DNA of 64,000 nt from Artemia franciscana (lineage: Eukaryota > Arthropoda > Branchiopoda > Anostraca > Artemiidae): contig NW_027062662.1 of the NCBI RefSeq assembly GCF_032884065.1, positions 2,238,052 to 2,302,051 on the forward strand, written 5' to 3'. Below the pieces are notes generated by a model, which ran no database searches, was not told the origin of the DNA, and saw nothing but the letters and a program-made list of their open reading frames with translations. Each line of letters begins with the position of its first letter. The first letter of the stretch is position 1. Positions 12,029 to 22,628 of the stretch are shown one piece after another. Both the position numbers and the translations under genes were made by a program.

Positions 12029-12660
12029 AGTAAAATTCTAGTTTAGTGACTTCTTGCTATCTTGGAAAGGGGTCAGGTTAGGAAAATGAAACTTTCAGGG
12101 ATGGGTCTACAGGCTAAAGTATATCCCAGGAAGGTATTTTAAAGTAACTCCTTCTCCCTCTAGAGGGCCCTAAAATTTGCTTACATGACAGGTCTATGCC
12201 TATTGAAATTTTGACAAAATAACATTTTTCTATAATTTACAGTTATCAGTTACTTTTTCTCTACCTTTAGTTCTGAAAATAAAATTCCTGTTATTTATGT
12301 AGAATTCTGAGCCATATTAATGTTTGTTTTTTTTTTTATTTAGGAAATGTATTTGCATATCTTTAAAACCTTATAAATTGGGATTGAGCAGAGTTGTGAA
12401 GCTGAAAATAATTTTGTTGTAATTCATTCAAGCAGAGGATCTATTTTGAAAGGTTTCACTTTTATAGCACACATATTTAACACATATTTTTAGAGGTCAT
12501 CAAAGGTCATGACCCTCTAGAGGGAGAGAGAGTAGAGGTAAGTACTTCAAAATACCTTCCTAGGACATACTTTAGCCTGTAGACCCATCCCTGAAATTTT
12601 CATTTTCTTAACCTAACCCCTTTCCAAGATAGCAAGAAGTCACTAAACTTGAATTTTACC
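12029..12660. mobile_element. Long-TIR MITE-like element, copy 1 (complete)
   Basis: 632 bp with inverted terminal repeats of about 145 bp. The left end starts AGTAAAATTCTAGTTTAGTG and the right end finishes CACTAAACTTGAATTTTACC. The internal part holds no transposase. It is flanked by AAGTAAAC (12021-12028) and AAGTGAAC (12661-12668), an 8-bp target duplication with one change, as in hAT- or P-like elements. The family recurs at 12880, 13168, 22629, 23259, 24240 and 27682. Confidence 0.8.
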
Positions 12661-12879
12661 AAGTGAACATACCACTTGATGCCTTTGTTTATGTTCTTTA
12701 CAAATAAAATAATTGCTTCTACTACAAATTCAAATTTAAGCACTTTTAAGCTCTTAAGAATGATGAATTTTCAATTAAAGTACAAGTTATCTGTCATCTC
12801 CAACAATATAATACTAAGTTTTCTCCATGTTGTTTTTGACAAAATAATACTACATTTTCTCAGTGCTAAAATTATTAAT

Positions 12880-13167
12880 GGTAAAATTCTAGCTAATTGA
12901 CTTCTTGTATGTCCTGGGAAGGTATTTTAAAGTACCCACCTCCACTCTTTCTCCCTCTAGAGGGCCCTGAAATTTGCCTACATGACAGGTCTATACCTAT
13001 TGAAAATTTGACTAAACAACTTTTACCTTAATTTTCAGTTACTAGTTGCTTTTTCTCTGCCTTTAGTTCTGAAAATGCAATTCCTGTTATTTGAGTAGAA
13101 TTTTGAGCCATATCAATGTTTCTTTTTCAAAATTATGGAAATGTATTTGCATATCTTTAAAACCTTA
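12880..13167. mobile_element. Long-TIR MITE-like element, copy 2 (left half only)
   Basis: Starts GGTAAAATTCTAGCTAATTG and runs through the left terminal repeat and the inner part, then stops abruptly at AAAACCTTA where copy 3 begins. About 50 bp of the terminal repeat is deleted near 12905. Confidence 0.75.
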
Positions 13168-13794
13168 GGTAAAATTCTAGTTAATTGACTTCTTGTTATC
13201 TTGGAAAGGGTTTAGGTTAGGAAAATGAAACTTTCAGGGATGGGTCTATAGGCAAAAGTATATCCTGGGAAGGTATTTTAAAGTACCCACCTCCACTCCT
13301 TCTCTCTCTAGAGGGCCCTGAAATTTGCCTACATGACAGGTCTATACCTGTTGAAATTTTGACAAAACAACATTTTACCTTAATTTTCAGTTACTAGTTG
13401 CTTTTTCTCTGCCTTTAGTTCTGAAAATACAATTTGTATTATTTGAGTAGAATTTTGAGCCATATTGATGTTTTCTTTCAAAATTTAGGAAATGTGTTTG
13501 CATATCTTTAAAACCTTATAAAATGGAATTGAGCCAAGTTATGAAGCTGATAACAATTTTGTTGTACTTCAATTAAGCAGAAAATCTATTTTGCAAAGTT
13601 TCACTTTTATAACACTTATATTTTTGAAGGTCATCAAATGTCAGGGCCCTCTAGAGGGAGAAGGAGTGAAGGTAGTTGCTTCAAAATATCTTCCTGGGAC
13701 ATACATTAGTCTGTAGATTCATTGCTGAAAGTTTCATTTTCCTAACCTAAACCCTATCTGAGATAGCAAGAAGTCAATTAACTAGAATTTTACC
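13168..13794. mobile_element. Long-TIR MITE-like element, copy 3 (complete)
   Basis: 627 bp, GGTAAAATTCTAGTTAATTG to CAATTAACTAGAATTTTACC, both ends intact. It abuts the truncated copy 2, so it was inserted into or recombined with it. No coding capacity. Confidence 0.82.
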
Positions 13795-14370
13795 TTATTT
13801 ATAATAAGGTTAATTAAGGTTAGGTTAAAAAATGCTTAAATCTGAATTTAAGGTAGCCTAGAAGCAATTATTATATTTGTAAAGAACATAAAAAAAAGGC
13901 ATCAAGCAGTATATTCACTTCATATGAAAGCCAGATATATGGTTTGCTACTATTTACTGCTTTTTTTAACTATTGAATACTCTGTCAATATAAACCTGTA
14001 CTGAAATAACCCCTAACAACCCCTGTAAAGCAATAAATTTAAGCTTGTTTTAAATAAAAGTTAAGTAATTTTCCCATGGTGTCGTATAGTAGGCTTGCTG
14101 TTATTGGGTAATATGTGGGAAATTTTCAACCGTGGGAGGGGTTTTCAGTGGGGAGGCAGGTTTCCAAGGGAAATTTCACATGGAAAGGGGGTAATTTCCT
14201 GGCGCGATTTGAAACAAGTCAGAAAAAAACAAAAAAAAAAATTCCTGGAATGGATGAGCTAGGGCTCGCATTTGGTTCTATAATAGACATTTAGCTCTGC
14301 TTCAGTCTGAACAACTTACTTCCACAAATTAAAGCCATTTTTGTTTTCTTTCTTTTTCTTTTCTAGTAGG

Positions 14371-14680
14371 ATGTCGGGGACAGTTTCACCATTTCAGGCG
14401 TTCCGTTTCAAGCAGTCGTCAAACGCCCACGTCTTCGTTGCTGCATGCTGCACTTACGAAAAAACAAACGTTATAATCGCATTCACTCCGTGAAAAGATT
14501 GCAGCAGATTTTCTGCAAAAATGCATTTATACACGAAAAACACGTGCGGAAGAGCTGTAGGTTCGACAAGCTAGAACACTTTAAAATGATACAATCCCAC
14601 ACGACATTTGGTATAGTTCTTCTTTTGCTCCACAAAAGGAGAAGGAGCGTTAAAATTTTTAGCACTTATACATAAGTGCT
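14371..14680 (+). pseudogene. Unidentified coding-like fragment
   Basis: After an acceptor-like tract (ttctttttcttttctag) an ATG at 14371 opens a 40-codon frame (MSGTVSPFQAFRFKQSSNAH..., VFVAACCTYEKTNVIIAF) that stops at 14491. The same frame continues as plausible coding sequence after the stop (KDCSRFSAKMHLYTKNTCGR) to about 14680 with more stops. I do not recognise the family. It could be an exon remnant or a mobile-element ORF. Confidence 0.25.
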
Positions 14681-15439
14681 ATATAAGAGCTGCTATATAA
14701 GTGCTATATATACTGCTCTATAAGAGCTATATAAACTTATAAGAGCGGTGTTTCATATACAAAAACCTTTAAAAACTTAAGTCCGTGGCTTTTGAAACCT
14801 TACCCTTTCTCCTCAGAATTTCTTTTGCTGAGAAAATAGACCCTAGTGCTAGGTCGAGGGGCTAATCAAAACACAGAAAGACCAATTTTTTTGTATACGG
14901 ATGCTTATACCGTGAGCTGTCATTCTTTTTCGACGTGTAGCAAAATATTGTGCAATTAAAAGATTTGAACACATCTACCCCATGTTTTTAGCCACCATTA
15001 CATGAAGAATAAAATAAATAACGTGCAAAAGTTGGAATAAACTGGAACTTTCAAAAAATGGAATAATGCAATGTGAGAGGAAAAAAGTAAAGAAACATTT
15101 TGAGTTAAATAGGTAAACACTTTTGTCTGAGAAAACGGAGAAGGCGTCCATTTTGGATTTAGACGCAGTATTTGGTTTGATGCTGATTATTACGTTAACA
15201 GTGGTTAGGCCTACAACTGCTTCAAGAGCCTGAGTGGCGAATACCTTAAGATGCCATCAAGCTTTGAAAATTATTATGCACTGCCTAGATTAGTAGCGGC
15301 GTCCTTGAATTTATGATTGATGTTTGCTACTCAATATTTCAATCCAACCACCAAGTAGAATTTATAAGCCTCAGGTTCATTTAACCTTTTAGTATGACCC
15401 AAGCAATATGTGTGAGTAGATGGACAAGATGTGACGATG

Positions 15440-15990
15440 ATGCTGGTACTACCAAATGAAAAACCACCGTATGAAGTTGACGTGGCCCAGCCTTCAACTT
15501 TGGAGGTACAAATCCTAATCAAACGTCTAAATAACTATAAGTCGCCTGACGAAGACAGTCTTCGTTTTGAGATCTACAAGGTTTAAAAACATGTTGTAGA
15601 AGATAAACTAGAGCCTGTCATCAGTCTGATAAGACCAAAGTATTCACAATTCTTTTTGGTCAATAGATTTGAGGGAGCAAGAGATCAGCGGACACTTGAA
15701 ATTCAGTGTGGATTTCGCAGGGGGAGAAGAGGCACTGACCAGATCTTCATTCTTTTTCATGTTCTATAATATTTAGAACGCTATTGCCTCCCTATTAATG
15801 GCATTTTTCTAGATTTCATCTATGCTTTCAACTCTCTATCCCGTGAAAACCTTTTCGCGAATTATAGTGGAAGATGATATACCCCCTTGATTTTATTAAG
15901 CGACTGAAGGCCTTCTATTAGTATTGTAAATCGACGGGCGTAACTTGGCATAAGATCGAGCTATTGAGGAAAGGCAACCAATCTCATATG
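15440..15990 (+). pseudogene. Decayed RTE-like LINE reverse transcriptase fragment
   Basis: Pieces in order: EVQILIKRLNNYKSPDEDSL (15505-15565; the K-A-P-G-x-D region), QCGFRRGRRGTDQIFILFHV (about 15706-15765), then INGIFLDFIYAFNSLSRENL (about 15797-15856; first catalytic Asp motif). Stops are present, and the copy ends where foldback element A begins, so the rest was lost or displaced. Confidence 0.65.
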
Positions 15991-16007
15991 CATAAAATTT
16001 TTTTTTT

Positions 16008-17655
16008 TTTTTACTGAAAGTAAGGAGTGACAATAAAACTTAAACCGAACAGAAATTATTCTATACATGAAATGGGCTATCCCCTCCTCAATGCCTCGCT
16101 CTTTGCGCTAAAGTTTTTCATTGTTTTATAAAATAGAGTTGCGTTAAAGGTTCAAACTTTAGCGTAAAAAAAGAGTCGTGGAGGAGGGGACAGCCCCTTT
16201 CATATACGGAATAATTTCTGTTTGGTTTAGGTTTAAATGTCACTCCTTATTTTCAGTAAAACAGAAACTTGTTTTTTTCTAATTTAATTTCTGAACTTTT
16301 TTGAACTAATGTAGGTTTCAATTTTGGCTCACCGTACATGAATAATTAACACAAAATTTGCATATTGATAATATTTTTTTTGGCTAAATGGCTGTCTCAA
16401 AATTTTGATCGGACGATTTTCAAAAAAATGGGCGGAGGAGGGGGCTTAGTTGCCCTCCAATTTTTTCTGTCACTTAAAAAGGGCACTAGAACTGTTAGTT
16501 TTTACTTGCGAACATTTTTATTAGTAATATATTTACGTATCTAACTAACCAACTTACATAACGAACTTCTATATTCGAAAAATTTATTATTTATAAGAGG
16601 GGTTCCTACCCTCGTTAATACCTCGCTCTTTACGCTAAAGTTTAAATTTTGTTCCAATTCCTTAAGAATGACCCCTGAATCACAAAAGGTTTAATTGGAA
16701 TAAATAGCTCTTAATGAAAGCACTTAAAAAAACTTTGGCGTAAAGAGCAAAGTATTGACGAGGGTAAAAATCCATTAAAATGCGAATAGTTTCTGTTTGT
16801 TCTAAGTTTTAATGTCACTACCTACTTTCAGTTGAAAAACTTGTTTTTTAGTTAATTTCTGATTGTTTCCTAAATAATGCTGGGAAATCTTGCACCTCCT
16901 TCATGGAAAATTCCCTTCCCACATAAGAAATTACTCCACGGAGAGATTTTCACACATAATCCCCTCCCCCCCCCCCAACGAAAAATCCTCTTTAAAATGT
17001 CTGTATACTTCCCAAAAACACAATGGGTAAATACCCTAGCTTGCAGCCCTTCCCCCGGGGACTGTTGGGTATTAAATCATCCTCGAAGACATAGTTATTA
17101 GATTTTGTGACTATGCTGAACAAAATGGCTATCTAAAAAATTTGATCCGATGACTTTGGGAAAAGATGAGCGTGGGAAGGGGCCTAGTTGCCCCCCCCCC
17201 AATTTTTTGGTCGCTTAAAAAGGACACTGGAACTTTTAATATCCGTTCAAATGAGCCCTCTTGCGATATTATAGAACCGCTGGATCGATACAATCACCCC
17301 TTAGAGAAGAAAAAAAAGCAAAACAAAAAAACACTCTTCTGGCAAAAATACAAAATTCCACATTTTTGCAGATAGGAACTTGAGACCTATACAGCATGGT
17401 TTTCTGACACGCTTAATCTGATGGTGTAATTTTTATTAAGGTTCTATGACTTTTAGGGGGAATTTTTCCCTTTTTCAAAATGAGGCAAATTTTCTCAGGC
17501 TCGTAACTTTTGATGGGTAAGACTAAAATTGATAAGATTTATACATTTGAAATCAGCATAAAAACACCTTTCTTTTAATGTATTTTTTATTGTTTCAGTT
17601 ACTATTGAGCCGGGTCGCTCCTTACTTATAGTTCGTTACCACTAACTGTTTGAAA
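16008..17655 (+). mobile_element. Foldback element, copy A (complete)
   Basis: About 1.65 kb with three self-complementary parts: hairpin 1 (16013-16257, ~105-bp arms starting ACTGAAAGTAAGGAG), hairpin 2 (16601-16772, arms around CTCGCTCTTTACGCTAAAG), a ~0.8-kb unique part, and a terminal short palindrome (AGTTCGTTACCACTAACTG, 17630-17650). No long ORF and no obvious target duplication. The class is unknown. Other copies: 33451, 40880, 60251 (inverted), 7785 and 37490 (fragments). Confidence 0.75.
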
Positions 17656-17719
17656 TATATCTCTACAATATTTCAGTAGACTGCTACTGTTACTAGTTGG
17701 CCGATGATTTATGAAATTT

Positions 17720-18120
17720 ATTAGGAGATGGGAGGGAGAGTATACAAGAGGGAAGCATATCAAATTTAGATCTGAGGTTTCCAACCATAGAAACTATGAC
17801 GGTACTTATTTGATGCTTCCTGACAAATCCATTCCCGACATGGGTCCGAACTTGTTTGGATTTTTGGTGCCATATATAACAGTACTACGAAAACAAATTC
17901 ATATGAAGTACTTAAATATGAAAATAGGCGTTTAAATAAAATTAAACCATTTTGTATGATGTGGCAGTAGTCTGCTAGTCAGTTGACAATTATTAAAAAT
18001 ATTAAGGGGGCTTGTAGGGGGAATATATAAAATGAGAATTCTAAACCTCAGGAATAAGGTTTTCAACCATGAAGATTATGATAGTTACCTTTTTATTCTT
18101 CACAGCCTTTCCATTCTGAA
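17720..18120. repeat. Diverged direct repeat pair
   Basis: 17720-17840 and 18003-18120 share AGTATACAAGAGG/AATATATAAAATG, GGTTTCCAACCAT/GGTTTTCAACCAT, ACTATGA/ATTATGA and TCCATTC blocks. No coding evidence. Confidence 0.45.
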
Positions 18121-19480
18121 AACGGCACAAAAAGTGCAAACTACAATATGTGATTTCGTTCATTTTCTAGATAGTAAGTAAGCTGTACAAGAATTTAGTG
18201 TTTAATAACAGTGTTAAAACTGGAATTTGTGTTGTTAATATTTCTTTAAGAATGCCATTTTTTCTAGTTGTTTTTTTTATTATTGATGAGAATCCCTCTT
18301 TTTTGAATGTCCTTTATCCGGAAGTTCCGGATACAAGATATAATAATAGGATTTATTTAAATAGAACTATTGTGGTCAAATCAAGAAGTTTTAACTTTAA
18401 AGTAATAGTTTTTTAGTTTTTAGGTTTGGAACTTGGTTTGGAACAAAAATCAGTGGCGTGACTCTGAAAGCTCAGCCAGAGTCGACTCAGCCCAAAAATG
18501 GGTTTCAAGAAAAATCTGGGAAAGGTAAAGAGGAAGGGTTTGTGAAAGCAAAGGATGGCAGCCCCCAATAGCAGTTTCTGTCTGAAGTAGTCCCCGAAGC
18601 CGCGCCGAATCGAAATTTGGCGGTGGCGGAGAGAATTTATGTCTGGGGTTGCGACAAAAATTAGGAAAAAAAATTTTGGCGGCGCACCACCGAAGTACTA
18701 TCGGCGGTGGGCTGCCAATTTTTCGGCATTTTTGCAATTTTTAAGGCATTTTTCAGTATCTTTTTCAATTTTCTTTGGAATTTTCAATGCTGTCTTTACA
18801 GAAATTCTTTGTGTTTTTCAAAATATTTATAACCCCTGAATTTTCTTTCTTTCATCGTTACCTAGTTATGTAATATCTTGTCGGAACGGTTGAAATATTT
18901 GCTAAATAGGAAACTCTTGAATGATAATTTTTGTCTATAACTAGTTTGATGTCATTAGTGGATGGATTTTGATTCCTCCAATTAGCCGCAATCATCAGCA
19001 ATAATAATACCCTACAGTCTTCGGTCTCAGGAATAGATCATGAGATTATGTAATTGTCAAAGATAGCGTGGAAAAAAGAAAGTAATGTTGACAGTATTGA
19101 CTCAGAGTTCAAGATGAAAACATCTGTCTAGAATTGGATATTATTGATTATCAAACCTGAAGGCTTTTTCATGAATTTTAATCCCTGTGAAGGTAGTTAA
19201 ATTTTGTAATATCTGGCAAAGAATTATAAGTCATGATCTGAATAAAATTATTATTCATCATTTCAATAAATGAGAGATAATCCTATGGTAATAACTATGA
19301 TTATTTTTACTGATCAGTTATTTTTGCAAATTTTTACTAACAATTGAGCAGAAGAGGGAAGGTTTTCAATAGTAAGCGTCATCGTACTTGCCGGCAGTGG
19401 TGTCTCCCTTAAACTGCGGGAAATAGATAGCAGGATCCTACGCTTCCAACGCTTATTGGCATTTTGAGCTTCTGAAATTT
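18120..19480. other. Non-coding interval with a GC-richer patch
   Basis: No gene recognised. 18590-18715 is richer in G and C (CGCGCCGAATCG, GGCGGTGGCGG, GGCGGCGCACC) than its surroundings, without a convincing frame. Confidence 0.4.
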
Positions 19481-19486
19481 AGCCTA

Positions 19487-19875
19487 CTACCTTTTCGATA
19501 TCATCTGATTATCCTCCGATATCATTTGTTTTTGCCAGGTATCATTAATTACTGAAAGACAAGCATGAGCAAAAGCAAATATTTTGAATGTTGTACTAAA
19601 TTTTCTTGCACAATCTCTATCCAAGGGTTCGAAAATAGAATAGAGTGTAACATCGGCTGTTAATATCTTTGCGCAAGGTACGATCTTATTATCCAAGAAA
19701 CTTTTTATTGTGAGTTCAAGATGCAAGGCTGAGCTATTAGTCATGTCAAAGACGACGAAAATGTTATTAACATGTCCAAGCTCCTCATATCTGCCACCAA
19801 AGAGAAGAAAAATATACCGCAATTTGTTATTTTCAGTCCCTATGATATTCCAGTCATCAGCGATGACATTTCTGG
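19487..19875 (-). pseudogene. Possible dynein light intermediate chain-like fragment
   Basis: The minus strand is open from about 19868 to 19487. A central part reads FVVFDMTNSSALHLELTIKS, then YSIFEPLDRDCARKFSTTFK and IFAFAHACL. This recalls dynein-2 light intermediate chain, where a V-L-D-L-S strand is followed by G-x-KYDxF-x-x-x-x-x-x-K-R-x-x-x-x-x-L-R-x-x-AH. The G-K-Y part is disturbed (TLYSIF) and there is no clear ATG; splice sites are not obvious. It may be a single exon, a retropseudogene or chance. Identity rests on my recollection of the family only. Confidence 0.3.
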
Positions 19876-20204
19876 TACACTAGCTTCAAAAGTAAAAAAA
19901 AATTCCAGACAAAATAAATGGATTAATTGACGTCATGACTCGTGCGCTCTTACATGTGAAATCTTCAAATATTGAAAAGTTAGCAATGCATCAACCTCTA
20001 GTACTTACAATTTGCAAAGCGTACAGCCATCGCATGTAGTAGTACTAAGAAATTGTCCACAAGATGTTAAGGATCCTCTGGACCGTAAAAAGTTTATTAA
20101 ATGTATCAAGGAGGCACACTCGTGCCTCTATAAAGAGGCGACACACGACAATGTTAAGCGATCTTCGGTTCCAGTGGTCGCAGACGGATGGGGAGGGATG
20201 CATT

Positions 20205-20740
20205 TCGTAGCCCGAGCTCCAACTAAGAAACCTGCAAAATTTCATCCCCCTCCAACTTTTTCTTCATGGGGAAAATCTGGCCGAAAGTTTCGACCTGTCA
20301 ACCCAAGCCCCCCTTTAACGTTGTCCGATCGGGCTGAAATTCACAAGTTAAGGTCCCCTAGGGCCCAGGAGCTTATCCGCGAAATTTCAGCTTGATCCGA
20401 TAACTCCTTCCCTGTTTTCCAGAAACCACGCATAGCCACTTAAAATTCATTTACTTTTTTTTTCTAGACGCCTACAGGTCACATCCGACATCGGATCTGG
20501 GTGTACGAAGACTCATTCGATGCGGAATTCTCCGAGTAAGTGCCCATGAAAGTTTCGTAGGAAAATCTTAACCCCCCGAAAGTTTCGACCCTCCAACCCC
20601 CCCCCTACCCCTTTTAACGTTGTCCGATCGGGCTGAAATTCACAAGTTAAGGTCCCCTACGGCCCAGGAGCTTATCCGCGAAATTTCAGCTTGATCCGAT
20701 AACTCCTTCCCGGTTTTCCAGAAACCACCCATTAGCTATT
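20205..20740 (+). repeat. Pair of direct repeats, GC-richer than the surroundings
   Basis: 20205-20440 and 20525-20740 share long identical blocks, for example ACGTTGTCCGATCGGGCTGA, CACAAGTTAAGGTCCCCTA, GGCCCAGGAGCTTATCCGCG and CAGCTTGATCCGATAACTCC. Divergence is a few percent, so this is a recent duplication or two young copies of one element. Confidence 0.8.
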
Positions 20741-20823
20741 TAATTAACGGATTTCTCTCCATAAGAGCCCATGTTAATTTGAAATTTTTAAAAGCTATTG
20801 AGAATTTATATTTACACACATGC

Positions 20824-20896
20824 AAGTTATTAGCTCAGTTGGTAGAGCGTGAGACTTTTAATCCTCAGGTCAAGGGTTCAAGTCCCTGACGGGCGG
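20824..20896 (+). tRNA. tRNA-Lys(UUU)-like pseudogene or SINE head
   Basis: TAGCTCAGTTGGTAGAGCG is a perfect D arm / A box, the anticodon loop is CTTTTAA (anticodon UUU at 20857-20859) and GGGTTCAAGTCCCTGACGGG gives the T arm / B box. The 5' acceptor strand (AAGTTAT) does not pair with the 3' strand (GACGGGC), the anticodon stem has an extra C (TCCTCA for TCTCA) and the T stem lacks a base. A T run follows. It is therefore a pseudogene or tRNA-derived SINE head rather than a working tRNA. Confidence 0.7.
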
Positions 20897-21015
20897 TCTT
20901 TTTTCACAACATCAAAAAAATTTTGATAACACCTGGACAGCTTATCATTTGAGAAACGAGGAGTACAGGAATTATTAAATTACATCCACCATGGATTGTA
21001 GAAAAACGTACAGAA

Positions 21016-21487
21016 ATAATATGAAAAAAACTTCGTTTTCTTAAAGAGTTAAAGAGGCTGCGTCCCAAAGTCGAACCTTAAAACGTACAGGAATTAGAAG
21101 AGGCAGTTGGGGGGCTGCCGCCCCCCAAACCCCCAGCTTTTAAAGACTCTTTTGTACAGGTTTTTTGTTTTTTTGCTAACCCCCAGCTCTTGGCTTCGGA
21201 AAGGCCCTCTTTTAATTAACAAAAAATTGAAATGAATGAATAATGGAATAACTTCGAAAAATGTTAAACACAAGAGGACAGGAGAACCATTGCGCCGAAA
21301 CTAGTAATTAGTAACAATGAAGTCCCCCCCCCCAAAAAAAAACCTGTACAAAAGAGTCTTTAAAAGCTGGGGGTTTGGGGGGCGGCAGCCCCCCAACTGC
21401 CTCTTCTAATTCCTGTACGTTTTAAGGTTCGACTTTGGGACGCAGCCTCTTTAACTCTTTAAGAAAACGAAGTTTTTTTCATATTAT
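21016..21487. repeat. Long inverted repeat with ~150-bp near-identical arms
   Basis: Left arm 21016-21166 (ATAATATGAAAAAAACTTCG ... GACTCTTTTGTACAGG), right arm 21340-21487 its reverse complement, loop about 170 bp. The arms are almost identical, including a GGGGGGCTGCCGCCCCCC inner palindrome in both. The transcript would form a long hairpin. Confidence 0.9.
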
Positions 21488-21489
21488 AT

Positions 21490-22200
21490 ATAAAGCGGCT
21501 TCAAATGAAAATACGGATCTTAAGCAATTGAATAACGACTCAAAAATCGTTGTGCGCTCCAAATCAATGGCTAATAAAGTAGTTGAGAGTGTGAAAGCCG
21601 CTCAGCCATCTACTAGTGCTTCTATGAAAGAGTCGTTCTTCGCATATGTCGTTAAGCGAGTCCCCTTAAACTTTAAGTTTAGTTAAGTTTAAGAACTTTA
21701 AACTAAACTTTAAGTTTAGTTAAGTTAAACTTTAAGTTAGTCATCCTTAAACTTTTCGGACCTTCAGAAACTAATTCCCAAGCAAAAAGATAAGCCAGCC
21801 TGGTGCTTCCTGTCTCTTTTAAGTGCAGTTCGAGACTGGTAGTGACTTGGACTTTTTCCTAAAAGAATCACTGTGCATTGGTTATGGAACTGTTCAGGAA
21901 TTGTTCTTCCTTTTCCGTTGATGGTTTAAGTGTCACGAGGTAGGTCACATAGCAATAAATCGCCAATCAGGTGGTATTTGTGGTCGATATGTATCTAACC
22001 GTTCAAAAATGTGCACAGCTAGTACGTTCTGTGTATTATGCAAATCTGGTGGCCACACTTGTCACAGTGCGAAATGACCAAATAATCGTCCAGCCAAGAT
22101 GTAGCTTAATCTACATTGACGAAGTGCCAACAGTCAGTCAGAATGTCAATATGAGGTACTTGGCTCTAAATGCTAACGGCGGGCTTATTGTTTAATCTAT
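21490..22200 (+). pseudogene. Decayed LINE ORF1 (gag-like, CCHC zinc knuckles)
   Basis: SESVKAAQPSTSASMKES-like text ends with FAYVVKRVPLN (21640-21670), the start of the nucleic-acid-binding domain in jockey/I-type ORF1 proteins. After an AT-rich hairpin cluster (21670-21740) the sequence resumes; at 21920-22080 it reads FKCHEVGHIAINR, QSGGICGRY, and FCVLCKSGGHTCHSAK, two zinc-knuckle units, with the last cysteines altered. Several frameshifts show it is dead. The right arm of the inverted repeat lies just upstream. Confidence 0.6.
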
Positions 22201-22625
22201 ATATCAATACGTATGTTTAATTTTGTATGTATGTATATTTACGATGTGAAATCACCATAGTGGTTTTACATCCGCTAGGTTACCTTACTATGTCACTGAT
22301 TTTAGTTCAATAGGGATTTCTTTTCAAAACATTCGGTTTTTCATTTTCTTGTCTCTCTCAGCGCCATTTTTCTTCTAACATCTGGAAAGAATCCTAAAAC
22401 AGACAACCTTGCTTAACTTCTGCCTGGCCCTTGTAAAGAGATATTAATGTCTTACAATTACGTACGATTTGGATTTTTCTGAAAGTAGACCATAACTCAT
22501 TAATATGAACGCTGTTTTTGCTTAATCAGGCCTAGGCTAGTTGCAACTTGTAGGTTATTCCCCAATTAGACATTTTGCTTTATATTTCTGAAAGTTTGCC
22601 TCAATTATGCATTATTAAAATGTTT
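22200..22625. other. Non-coding interval
   Basis: No gene or repeat copy recognised apart from the short stem GAAATCACCATAGTGGTTTT near 22248-22267. Confidence 0.5.
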
Positions 22626-22628
22626 GAT

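Noticed and set aside
14676..14750. Cluster of GCTATATAAGAGC words as promoter elements
   Set aside because: They are overlapping slippage-type palindromes without a gene start nearby.
18450..18839. Overlapping frames in the GC-richer patch
   Set aside because: Low-complexity Pro/Arg content, both strands open, no domain visible.
20824..20896. Functional tRNA-Lys
   Set aside because: Acceptor strands do not pair and the anticodon and T stems have indels.
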